In this document: positions 1 to 5,849 of the stretch, one piece after another
Position numbering within the stretch: the first letter of the stretch is position 1
Layout of the letters: every line of letters begins with the position of its first letter
Assembly (NCBI GenBank): GCA_900544235.1
Contig: UQUL01000071.1
Coordinates: 1-5,859, forward strand
Source of the DNA: an uncultured Collinsella sp.
GTDB taxonomy: Bacteria; Actinomycetota; Coriobacteriia; Coriobacteriales; Coriobacteriaceae
Length of the DNA: 5,859 nucleotides
Direction of reading: 5' to 3'
Program-made: the position numbers and the translations under genes
Notes under the pieces: model-generated
Seen by the model: only the letters and a program-made list of their open reading frames with translations
Databases searched by the model: none
What the model was told of the DNA's origin: nothing

Positions 1-63
1 CCAGGCCCGATTTTGCCTCTTGACAATGTCCTGCTCATATTAAAAGGAACGTCCCCAAGTGCC
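1..63. other. Noncoding flank beyond the tyrS terminator
   Basis: No gene is supported here. A plus-strand TTGACA at 20-25 has no -10 element at proper spacing. The segment 56-62 (CAAGTGC) is an exact inverted match to 104-110 (GCACTTG), so it brackets the tyrS terminator stem. The stretch GGAACGTCCCCAAGTGCC (46-63) looks motif-like and could be part of a dispersed repeat, but only one copy is present in this window. Confidence 0.4.
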
Positions 64-100
64 AAAAAAGGCCGCAGTCGGGATTCCCGGCTGCGGCCTT
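64..100 (-). terminator. Intrinsic terminator of tyrS
   Basis: A 10-bp perfect stem (68-77 with 91-100, AAGGCCGCAG/CTGCGGCCTT) continues through one mismatch into four more G-C pairs (79-82 with 86-89) around a 3-nt loop. Read on the minus strand it is followed at once by six T (64-69), the layout of a rho-independent terminator. It starts 27 bp beyond the tyrS stop codon, so it is the natural end of the leftward tyrS transcript. On the plus strand there is no T-run after the stem, so it looks one-directional. Confidence 0.9.
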
Positions 101-127
101 ATTGCACTTGTGAGGTCAACTCGCTCG

Positions 128-1339
128 TTAGACCAACTTAAAGCCCTTGCGCTTGCCTACGGAGAGGGTGTCGCCCAGCTTGAGGGCGCTGGGATCGATG
201 TTATAGCTCTTGGGAGCTACCGCCTTGCCGTTGATCTTGACGCCGCCACCGTCAATGTCGCGACGGGCCTGGCCGGCGCTCGCCGAAAGGCCCAGGTCCT
301 TAAGCAGGCCTGCGAGGTAGATCTGGCCCTCGTCGTTGACGGTCAGCTCAACGTGCTTCTCGGGGAAGTCGGCAAGCTGGCCCTCCTTGAACACGCGGTC
401 GAACTCGGCCTGAGCCTCGTCGCCGGCACCGACGCCGTGGTAGGTGTCGCACAGGTCGCGACCCAGAGCGCGCTTGAGCTCGTAGGGGTCGGCAGAACCA
501 TCGGCCAGGGCAGCGTCGATCTTGTCGACCTCGGCCGGGGTGAGCGAGCTCGCCAGGCGGTAGTACTTGCCGATCATCTCATCGGGGATGGACATGGTCT
601 TGCCGAACATATCCTTGGGAGCGTCGGTCAGGCCGATGTAGTTGCCGTATGACTTGGACATCTTGCGCACGCCGTCGGTACCCTCGAGCAGCGGCATGGT
701 GAGCGCGATCTGCGGCTCCATGCCCATCTTCTCCATGAGCTCACGGCCAGCGAGCAGGTTGAAGAGCTGATCGGTGCCGCCCATCTCCACGTCGGCCTTG
801 ATCTGCACGGAGTCGAAAGCCTGCATCACGGGATACAGGAACTCATGCAGGGCGATCGGCGTCTGAGACTGGTAGCGCTTGGTAAAGTCGTCGCGCTCAA
901 GAATGCGGGCGACGGTGAACTTGGAGCACACCTGCAGCAGGCCGGCCAGGTCCATCGAAAGGATCCAGTCGCCGTTGTGCACGATGGTGGTCTTCTCGGG
1001 ATCCAGGATCTTCATGGCCTGGCTCACGTAGGTCTCGGCATTGGCCTCAATCTGCTCCTGCGAAAGCTGCGGACGGGTGGAATTCTTGCCCGAAGGGTCG
1101 CCGATCAGCGCGGTGCCGTTGCCGATGATGAGGGTGACGTTGTGGCCCAGGTCCTGGAACTGACGCATCTTGCGCAGGGGCACGGCGTGGCCCAGGTGCA
1201 GGTCGGGGCTGGTGGGATCGACGCCGAGCTTGATGTTGAGGGGCTCGCCCTTCTCAAGCTTCTTGCGAAGGTCGGCCTCGGGAACGATCTGCGCGGCGCC
1301 CGAGGTGATGATACGCATTTGCTCGTCAACAGACAGCAT
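128..1339 (-). CDS. tyrS: Tyrosyl-tRNA synthetase (TyrRS)
   Basis: Cytoplasmic class I aminoacyl-tRNA synthetase that activates tyrosine with ATP and charges tRNA-Tyr. The 403-residue product is full length for the family. Visible in order: the Rossmann catalytic core with the HIGH-type signature as HLGH (48-51, in DLHLGHAVPLRKM); the GDPSGK loop (80-85); the tyrosine-pocket segment with Y169, Q173 and D176, then GGTDQ (187-191); the ATP-loop signature KMSKS (226-230); and a C-terminal S4-type RNA-binding domain (about 342-403, with GGGVKINGKAV). HLGH together with KMSKS, rather than the KFGKT loop of the E. coli and Geobacillus enzymes, places it in the TyrZ-like bacterial branch (family knowledge). 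The ATG at 1339 is supported by AAGGAGGA seven bases upstream. It lies downstream of the U32 gene on the same strand and ends at the terminator at 64-100. No truncation or missing catalytic motif is seen. Confidence 0.97.
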   Translation of the reverse strand: MLSVDEQMRIITSGAAQIVPEADLRKKLEKGEPLNIKLGVDPTSPDLHLGHAVPLRKMRQFQDLGHNVTLIIGNGTALIGDPSGKNSTRPQLSQEQIEANAETYVSQAMKILDPEKTTIVHNGDWILSMDLAGLLQVCSKFTVARILERDDFTKRYQSQTPIALHEFLYPVMQAFDSVQIKADVEMGGTDQLFNLLAGRELMEKMGMEPQIALTMPLLEGTDGVRKMSKSYGNYIGLTDAPKDMFGKTMSIPDEMIGKYYRLASSLTPAEVDKIDAALADGSADPYELKRALGRDLCDTYHGVGAGDEAQAEFDRVFKEGQLADFPEKHVELTVNDEGQIYLAGLLKDLGLSASAGQARRDIDGGGVKINGKAVAPKSYNIDPSALKLGDTLSVGKRKGFKLV

Positions 1340-1345
1340 TGGGTA

Positions 1346-1353
1346 TCCTCCTT
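1346..1353 (-). promoter_or_regulatory. Ribosome binding site of tyrS
   Basis: The minus strand reads AAGGAGGA with seven bases between GGAGG and the ATG at 1337-1339. This near-perfect anti-16S match fixes the tyrS start and suggests strong translation, as expected for a synthetase. It begins only seven bases after the 3' arm of the leader hairpin (1361-1387). Confidence 0.85.
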
Positions 1354-1360
1354 TTTCTAT

Positions 1361-1387
1361 AGCACCCTCGCCGAAAACGGCGGTGCT
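1361..1387 (-). promoter_or_regulatory. Bulged hairpin in the tyrS leader
   Basis: The minus strand reads AGCACCGCCG, TTTT, then CGGC, a GAG bulge, and GGTGCT. This folds as a 10-bp stem with a 4-nt loop and a 3-nt bulge on the 3' arm. It sits in the 96-bp gap between the U32 stop codon and the tyrS start, just before the tyrS ribosome binding site. No T-run follows it on either strand, so it is not an intrinsic terminator. It could be an mRNA-stability or processing element, or part of a translational control structure. The stem is directly visible; a regulatory role is inference. Confidence 0.4.
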
Positions 1388-1394
1388 GGAAGTC

Positions 1395-1420
1395 CATAAA
1401 CTCTCTTATGATAACAAACT
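1395..1420 (-). promoter_or_regulatory. Possible weak promoter for tyrS
   Basis: An AT-rich patch in an otherwise GC-rich gap contains TATCAT on the minus strand, a reasonable -10 hexamer, about 70 bp upstream of tyrS. I find no convincing -35 box at 16-18 bp spacing, so this is a weak call. If real, it would let tyrS be transcribed independently of the U32 gene. Confidence 0.2.
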
Positions 1421-1435
1421 GACGCGACGCGGCAC

Positions 1436-3394
1436 CTACGACAGGAAAATCCTCGTCCTGCCGCATGCGTCAATGGCAACTGGCAGACGTGTACCGTCAC
1501 GCTCGGCCAGATAGCGTACCTGCCGACGACGCAAGCAGTCGCGGCAACGAACCTGTCCCGTCGCATCGGTGGCGCAGACGCCCTCGGCGGTCAGCAGGCA
1601 GTGCTCGCACACCATAAGCTCGGGACGGTCGGCGTCGACCGGACCCAAGACGCCGGGTTCAGCAGCCAGCTCGGCAATACGCTCCGCATCATTGCCGAGC
1701 AACTCGGCCGGCAAGTACACCCGCCCCGCACCGAATCCGCGCAGCCAGGTAAGCGTGGCCCGATTCGCGCAGAACACCGGCGCCGCCACGTCAAACGTCA
1801 CGCCCAGCTCGCGAGCGATCGCCACCTGCCCCAGGTTGCGGCAGACGATGCGCCCGGCACGCTGCATCAGTGAGCGGGTCCAGTCAGCGTCACTCGCGCG
1901 GCACACCTCGTCAAGCACCACAACGGCGTCGGACAAATCGAGTTCTCCGCGCGGGTCGGCATCCATCAGCTGCCAAGCAAAAACCATGCGAGTGGGAACC
2001 GCGCACTCCACCAACTCCGTCGATGCACCGCCATCCACCGCAACGCCCTCAAAGGGCAGCACTTCAACGGCACGCTCAACGGGCGCAATCGCATCCGCCT
2101 CGGCCCGCATGCGCTCCAACACCGCCGCCGTCTGATCCAACACGCCGGCGCTGCGAATCAGGTACACCTCGCAGCCCGCGTCCACCTTACGCTTGCAATG
2201 CACGACGATGCGCTTCCCCGCTGCTGCATCCACCGGGCAGGGCACCTGCGGCCAGCGCTTGGGCACATCGGGACGCGCGTCGACACCCGGATAGAACCGA
2301 ATCTCGAGCGTGTCACCCGCCGCCACGGCGGCGTCGAGCTCAACGGTCACCTCTTCGTGGCCCACAGCGACCAAACGCCCCACGCGCACGCCCTGGTTAA
2401 TTGCGCGTTCAAAACTCATAAGCTCCGCACCCGAGCGGCCTCGCAAATACGCGTCGGTAAACCCGCGGTTAAACGACCTTCCCAGCTCGCGCTCAAGCTC
2501 TTCCACGGCATCGGGGTCCCACGCGCCGTCGCACAGCATATCGAGTGCCCGGCGCCACACCCGCACCACGTTGAATACGTAATCGGGGTTCTTCATGCGC
2601 CCCTCGATCTTGAGCGACGCCACGCCGGCATCTACAAGCTCGGGCAGATGCGCAATACCCAGATAGTCGCGCGGACACAGCAGGCGATCTCCCTCGACGG
2701 CGGCAACACTCTGCCCAGCCTCGTCCACCAAGTCATAGGATAGACGGCACGGCTGCGTGCAATCACCGCGCATCGCAGAGCGGCCACGTCGAAGGGCAGA
2801 GAACTCGCACGCCCCCGAATAGCCGATGCAAATCGCACCGTGGCAGAATACCTCGATGGGCACACCCGTGGCACATAGCGCCGCAATCTCGTCGACCGTC
2901 AGCTCGCGTGCCGTCGTCACGCGCTCGACCCCCAGCTCATCGGCGGCAAGCCGCACGGCGCCTTCGCTATGAACGCCCGCCTGCGTAGACAGGTGAATCT
3001 CGACCCCGGGAATCGCCGCGCGCAGCGCGCAGGCCAACCCGGCATCGGCGACAATCAGAGCATCGGCGCCCAGCTCCAGTGCATGAGCTCCCAACACCAC
3101 CGCGTCGGACAACTCATCGTCAAACACGAACACGTTGAGCGTTACGTACACACGCACGCCATGGGCATGCGCCACGGCGCAGCCGCGCGCAAACTCGTTA
3201 TCCGTAAAGCCATGGGCGCTCACACGGGCGTTAAAGCCGCCCAACCCCGCATAGATGGCATCGGCACCCGCGGCGATGGCCGCAAGCATCTGGTCGAGCC
3301 CGCCCGCCGGCGCCAGCAACTCGGGCAGCGCCGCACCAGCAGCATCCAATCCAGTCTCGTATTGTCCGCTCGGCCCCATCGTCCGAATCGCCAT
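1436..3394 (-). CDS. U32-family protein, probable RNA hydroxylation factor (RlhA/TrhP-like)
   Basis: The 652-residue product belongs to the family historically called peptidase U32. Its signature is matched exactly at about residues 181-199 (EVFCHGAICIGYSGACEFS). Four cysteines at 189, 196, 212 and 216 form the C-x6-C-x15-C-x3-C pattern of the family's presumed iron-sulfur site, ending in CTQPCR. Other hallmarks are LLAPAGG near the N-terminus, HLSTQAGV (134-141), KIEGRMK, NRGFTDAYL and INQGVRVGRL. Characterised relatives in E. coli hydroxylate RNA: RlhA at 23S rRNA C2501 (about 650 residues, like this one) and TrhP at tRNA U34 (shorter). Length and a long C-terminal extension favour an RlhA-like protein, but the substrate cannot be settled by eye. 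The C-terminus has a second cysteine cluster (596, 599, 607, 617, 620, 644). The start at 3394 is preferred over an ATG at 3421 because TAAGGAG lies seven bases before it. Same strand as tyrS, with a 96-bp gap and no terminator between, so probable co-transcription. Confidence 0.9.
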   Translation of the reverse strand: MAIRTMGPSGQYETGLDAAGAALPELLAPAGGLDQMLAAIAAGADAIYAGLGGFNARVSAHGFTDNEFARGCAVAHAHGVRVYVTLNVFVFDDELSDAVVLGAHALELGADALIVADAGLACALRAAIPGVEIHLSTQAGVHSEGAVRLAADELGVERVTTARELTVDEIAALCATGVPIEVFCHGAICIGYSGACEFSALRRGRSAMRGDCTQPCRLSYDLVDEAGQSVAAVEGDRLLCPRDYLGIAHLPELVDAGVASLKIEGRMKNPDYVFNVVRVWRRALDMLCDGAWDPDAVEELERELGRSFNRGFTDAYLRGRSGAELMSFERAINQGVRVGRLVAVGHEEVTVELDAAVAAGDTLEIRFYPGVDARPDVPKRWPQVPCPVDAAAGKRIVVHCKRKVDAGCEVYLIRSAGVLDQTAAVLERMRAEADAIAPVERAVEVLPFEGVAVDGGASTELVECAVPTRMVFAWQLMDADPRGELDLSDAVVVLDEVCRASDADWTRSLMQRAGRIVCRNLGQVAIARELGVTFDVAAPVFCANRATLTWLRGFGAGRVYLPAELLGNDAERIAELAAEPGVLGPVDADRPELMVCEHCLLTAEGVCATDATGQVRCRDCLRRRQVRYLAERDGTRLPVAIDACGRTRIFLS

Positions 3395-3401
3395 CGACAA
3401 A

Positions 3402-3408
3402 CTCCTTA
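3402..3408 (-). promoter_or_regulatory. Ribosome binding site deciding the U32 start
   Basis: The minus strand reads TAAGGAG followed by seven bases and then ATG at 3392-3394. The further-upstream in-frame ATG at 3419-3421 has no comparable site before it. The nine extra residues it would add also precede the family's conserved N-terminal region. The shorter 652-residue product is therefore favoured. Confidence 0.8.
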
Positions 3409-3544
3409 CCAAGGTATGCATTCACTCTGAAAAATGCCGTCTTCCAGCATACACGAGGCATCGCGCGCCCCGTTTGGTTTATCGTGTAATAACTTATGTC
3501 CATCCTGCCCCGACGGCACATCCACCGTCCGGCACGACATACCT

Positions 3545-3550
3545 GGAGGT
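3545..3550 (+). promoter_or_regulatory. Ribosome binding site deciding the PBP start
   Basis: GGAGGT lies six bases before the ATG at 3557-3559. The reading frame stays open upstream to an ATG at 3434, but that would add 41 residues with no transmembrane or conserved character (several Cys, Pro and Ser) ahead of the basic N-terminus. The 3557 start gives the expected short basic cytoplasmic tail followed directly by the membrane anchor. Confidence 0.85.
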
Positions 3551-3556
3551 CAATAT

Positions 3557-5761
3557 ATGGGTCCTCGCCAACGACAGGGACGCAGCCGTTCAAAGACGCA
3601 TGCCCTGCCCATAATCCTGCTCTCGTTTTTGGGCTTTCTGCTGATTGCGGGCGTGGCATTTGGCATCGGCATGGTCGGCAACGTCAACCGCTGGCTGTCC
3701 GATCTGCCCGACTACACCGACGCCAACGCGTATCTGGTGAGCGAGCCCACCGAGATCGTCGACTGCAACGGCAACAAGATCGCGAGCTTCTACACGCAAA
3801 ACCGCAAGTCCATCACCAAGGACGAGGTCTCCCCCTACGTGCTGCAGGGCACCGTTGACGTCGAGGACGAGCGCTTCTACGAGCACGGCGGTATCGACCT
3901 GTGGGGTATCGCGCGTGCTGCGGTGGCAACCCTCGGCGGCGGACACGAAGGCGCCTCGACTATCACCCAGCAGCTGGTGCGCAACACCATCCTGCAGGAG
4001 GAGCAGTTCGACTCGACCATCGAGCGTAAAGTGCGCGAGGCCTACATCGCCGTCAAGATGGAGGATATGTACTCCAAAGACGAGATCCTCATGATGTACC
4101 TCAACACCATCTATTACGGTCACGGCGCCTACGGTATTGAGGCCGCCGCCGAGACCTACCTGTCCAAGAGCGCCGCAGACCTCACCCTGAGCGAGGCCGC
4201 GCTGTTGATCGGCCTTCCCAACTCGCCCTCGCAGTACGACCCCACGGTCAACCCCGACCTGGCGCTGTCCCGTCGCAACAAGGTCCTCGACAACATGCTG
4301 CGCCTGGGCCACATTACGCAGGAGGAGCACGATGCCGCACAGGCCGAGCCCATCACCCTCAACGTGACCGAAATCTCGGGCAGCGGCGTCGACGTATACT
4401 CGCAGCCCTACTTTGTCGCCTATGTTAAGCAGCTGCTGGAGCAGGAGTTCTCGACCGACGTGCTCTTTAAGGGCGGCTTGACCGTCAAGACCACCATCGA
4501 CCCCACGATGCAGCAGGTGGCAGAGAATGCCGTCCGCGAGCAGCTCGACACGCTCTCGCTCGACGGCCTGGACATGGGCATGGTCGTCGTCGACCCCAAG
4601 ACCGGCTACATCAAGTGCATGGTGGGCGGCTATGACTACAACGCCGACGAGAACCACGTAAACCATGCCACGGCCAAGCGTCCCGTCGGCTCCACCTTTA
4701 AGGCCTTTACGCTGGCAACTGCCATCCAAAACGGCATGAACCCCAACGTCACCCTCAACTGCAACTCGCCGCTCAAGGCCAAGGGCACCACGACCGAGGT
4801 CCAAAACTACGCCAACCATAGCTATGGCAACATCACGCTTAAGCAGGCGACGGCATACTCCTCCAACACCGGCTACATCCAGGTGGCGGAAGCCGTCGGC
4901 AACAGCAAGATCATCTCGCTCGTCAAAAAGCTCGGCATCGATCCCGCCAAGGACAACATCGAGGACGTTCCCGTCATGACGCTCGGCACCGGCTCGATCT
5001 CGCCGCTCGAGATGGCCGCCGCCTACGCAACGTTTGCCAACGGCGGCTACTATCGCCAGCCGATCGCCATCACCGAGATTGACTCTCGTACCGGTTCGGT
5101 GCTGTACCAGCACACGGACAATCCCTCACAGGTGCTTACCGAGGGCGAGGCCGCCGCGGTCACCGATGTTCTGTCCGGCGTCATGCAGGGCAGCGGTACG
5201 GGTGCTGCCGGCGCCTTGAGCGTCAACCAGCCCTATGCCGGCAAAACGGGCACCACCGACAACACCACCAACCTGTGGTTCTGCGGCTATACCCCGCAGC
5301 TGGCGTGCGCCCTGTGGACCGGCTATTCCGCAGGTGAGATCCCCATCCAAAAATACGGCACGGACCTGCTGGGCGACAGCACCAACCTGCCTGTCTTTAA
5401 GCGGTTTATGAACACCGTTCTGACCGGTACCGAGCGCCAGGAGTTTGCGACCGGAACGGCGCCCACCTACAAGAACAACAGCGTCTGGAAGTTCTACGGC
5501 ACCAACAACGCCAAGAAGACGGAGAACGACGACAAGGACGAGAACGAGGACGAAGAGGAAACTACCACAACGACTACCACGACGACCACGACCACCGAGA
5601 CCACGGGTGGCGACACCACCGGCGGCACCGGTACGACCGGTGGCTCGACGGGCGGCTCAACTGGTGGTTCGACCGGCGGCGATGGCGGCACGCCTACGCC
5701 TACGCCTACGCCTACGCCCACTCCCGACCCCTCGCCCACGCCTGACGATACGGTCGGCTAG
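3557..5761 (+). CDS. Class A penicillin-binding protein (glycosyltransferase/transpeptidase)
   Basis: Bifunctional peptidoglycan synthase, 734 residues, anchored in the membrane and acting outside it: it polymerises lipid II into glycan strands and cross-links the stem peptides. A basic N-terminus (1-14) precedes one transmembrane helix (about 17-40). The GT51 domain (about 60-240) shows EDERFYEHGG (103-112, probable catalytic E103), GASTITQQLVRN (132-143), RKVREA (157-162, second glutamate E161), KDEILMMYLN (174-183) and the EAALLIGLPNSP segment. The transpeptidase domain (about 335-625) shows all three motifs: STFK (379-382, nucleophile S379), SSN (435-437) and KTGTT (563-567). After about residue 650 comes a disordered tail: an acidic stretch, 12 threonines, Gly-rich GGST repeats and Thr-Pro repeats. 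Five cysteines (70, 354, 402, 576, 584) lie on the external side. It is divergent from the U32 gene and probably monocistronic, with a terminator 50 bp after the stop. Family assignment is certain; equivalence to a named PBP (PBP1A, PonA) is not established. Confidence 0.96.
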   Translation: MGPRQRQGRSRSKTHALPIILLSFLGFLLIAGVAFGIGMVGNVNRWLSDLPDYTDANAYLVSEPTEIVDCNGNKIASFYTQNRKSITKDEVSPYVLQGTVDVEDERFYEHGGIDLWGIARAAVATLGGGHEGASTITQQLVRNTILQEEQFDSTIERKVREAYIAVKMEDMYSKDEILMMYLNTIYYGHGAYGIEAAAETYLSKSAADLTLSEAALLIGLPNSPSQYDPTVNPDLALSRRNKVLDNMLRLGHITQEEHDAAQAEPITLNVTEISGSGVDVYSQPYFVAYVKQLLEQEFSTDVLFKGGLTVKTTIDPTMQQVAENAVREQLDTLSLDGLDMGMVVVDPKTGYIKCMVGGYDYNADENHVNHATAKRPVGSTFKAFTLATAIQNGMNPNVTLNCNSPLKAKGTTTEVQNYANHSYGNITLKQATAYSSNTGYIQVAEAVGNSKIISLVKKLGIDPAKDNIEDVPVMTLGTGSISPLEMAAAYATFANGGYYRQPIAITEIDSRTGSVLYQHTDNPSQVLTEGEAAAVTDVLSGVMQGSGTGAAGALSVNQPYAGKTGTTDNTTNLWFCGYTPQLACALWTGYSAGEIPIQKYGTDLLGDSTNLPVFKRFMNTVLTGTERQEFATGTAPTYKNNSVWKFYGTNNAKKTENDDKDENEDEEETTTTTTTTTTTTETTGGDTTGGTGTTGGSTGGSTGGSTGGDGGTPTPTPTPTPTPDPSPTPDDTVG
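5561..5758 (+). repeat. Low-complexity repetitive coding tail of the PBP
   Basis: The 3' end of the PBP gene is a run of simple in-frame repeats. Twelve consecutive Thr codons (5561-5596) use mixed ACT, ACC, ACA and ACG. Three 12-nt units encode GGST (5639-5674), with synonymous differences between units. A hexanucleotide ACGCCT is repeated four times perfectly, then once as ACGCCC (5690-5719), encoding Thr-Pro dipeptides. Unit sizes are all multiples of three, so gain or loss of units would keep the frame. The upstream 17 codons (about 5510-5560) encode a highly charged, mainly acidic linker. Confidence 0.85.
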
Positions 5762-5810
5762 AAATCATCCGGCCATAAGCAACAAGGCCCCCGAGCAGCT
5801 TATTTGAACT

Positions 5811-5849
5811 GCCTCCCATTTCTTGGACATGAGAAATGGGAGGCTTTTT
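5811..5849 (+). terminator. Intrinsic terminator of the PBP gene
   Basis: A perfect 13-bp stem (GCCTCCCATTTCT at 5811-5823 with AGAAATGGGAGGC at 5832-5844) has an 8-nt loop and is followed by five T (5845-5849). It begins 49 bp after the PBP stop codon, on the plus strand. This is a textbook rho-independent terminator and marks the end of the rightward transcription unit. Confidence 0.93.

Larger units (their letters stand above)
3395..3556. promoter_or_regulatory. Divergent intergenic region between the U32 and PBP genes
   Basis: These 162 bp lie between the start codons of two divergently transcribed genes, so promoters in both directions must lie here or in the adjacent coding ends. The only clearly AT-rich patch is about 3474-3500 (TTTGGTTTATCGTGTAATAA and the following bases), which is the best place for -10 elements. 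I could not pair a convincing -35 and -10 at normal spacing on either strand. A minus-strand TGGACA (3499-3504) is a fair -35 match but has no good -10 partner. Short inverted repeats are present (GTATGC 3414-3419 with GCATAC 3447-3452; GACGG 3512-3516 with CCGTC 3525-3529), none long enough to name as an operator. Confidence 0.4.

Noticed and set aside
20..43. TTGACA box at 20-25 as a plus-strand promoter
   Set aside because: The nearest AT-rich hexamers (TATTAA at 38-43) leave only 12 bp of spacer, too short for a sigma-70 type promoter. Transcription from it would run antisense into tyrS.
59..652. Plus-strand ORF of 197 codons starting with GTG, antisense to tyrS
   Set aside because: It begins inside the tyrS terminator region and runs opposite conserved tyrS sequence. 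The translation is low-complexity and family-less, as expected of an antisense shadow.
1340..1435. T-box riboswitch upstream of tyrS
   Set aside because: The intergenic gap is 96 bp, too short for a canonical T-box with specifier stem and antiterminator. Only an AGGGTG fragment resembles the T-box core, with no matching downstream terminator.
3434..3556. N-terminal extension of the PBP from the ATG at 3434
   Set aside because: The extension has no ribosome binding site of note and no family character, and would bury the membrane anchor. GGAGGT at 3545-3550 clearly points to the ATG at 3557.
3590..5113. Open reading frame of 507 codons on the minus strand, antisense to the PBP
   Set aside because: It lies wholly opposite a gene with all catalytic motifs intact. 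It is explained by the G+C-rich third positions of that gene, its protein is a Val/Gly/Leu/Asp-rich shadow with no recognisable domain, and I saw no support for its start.
5690..5719. CRISPR-like array
   Set aside because: The repeat is a contiguous hexanucleotide in a coding frame with no spacers, so it is a coding microsatellite.
5775..5803. Small inverted repeat ATAAGC/GCTTAT after the PBP gene
   Set aside because: It has only six pairs, a 17-nt loop and no T-run. It is much weaker than the real terminator at 5811-5849 and is probably chance.
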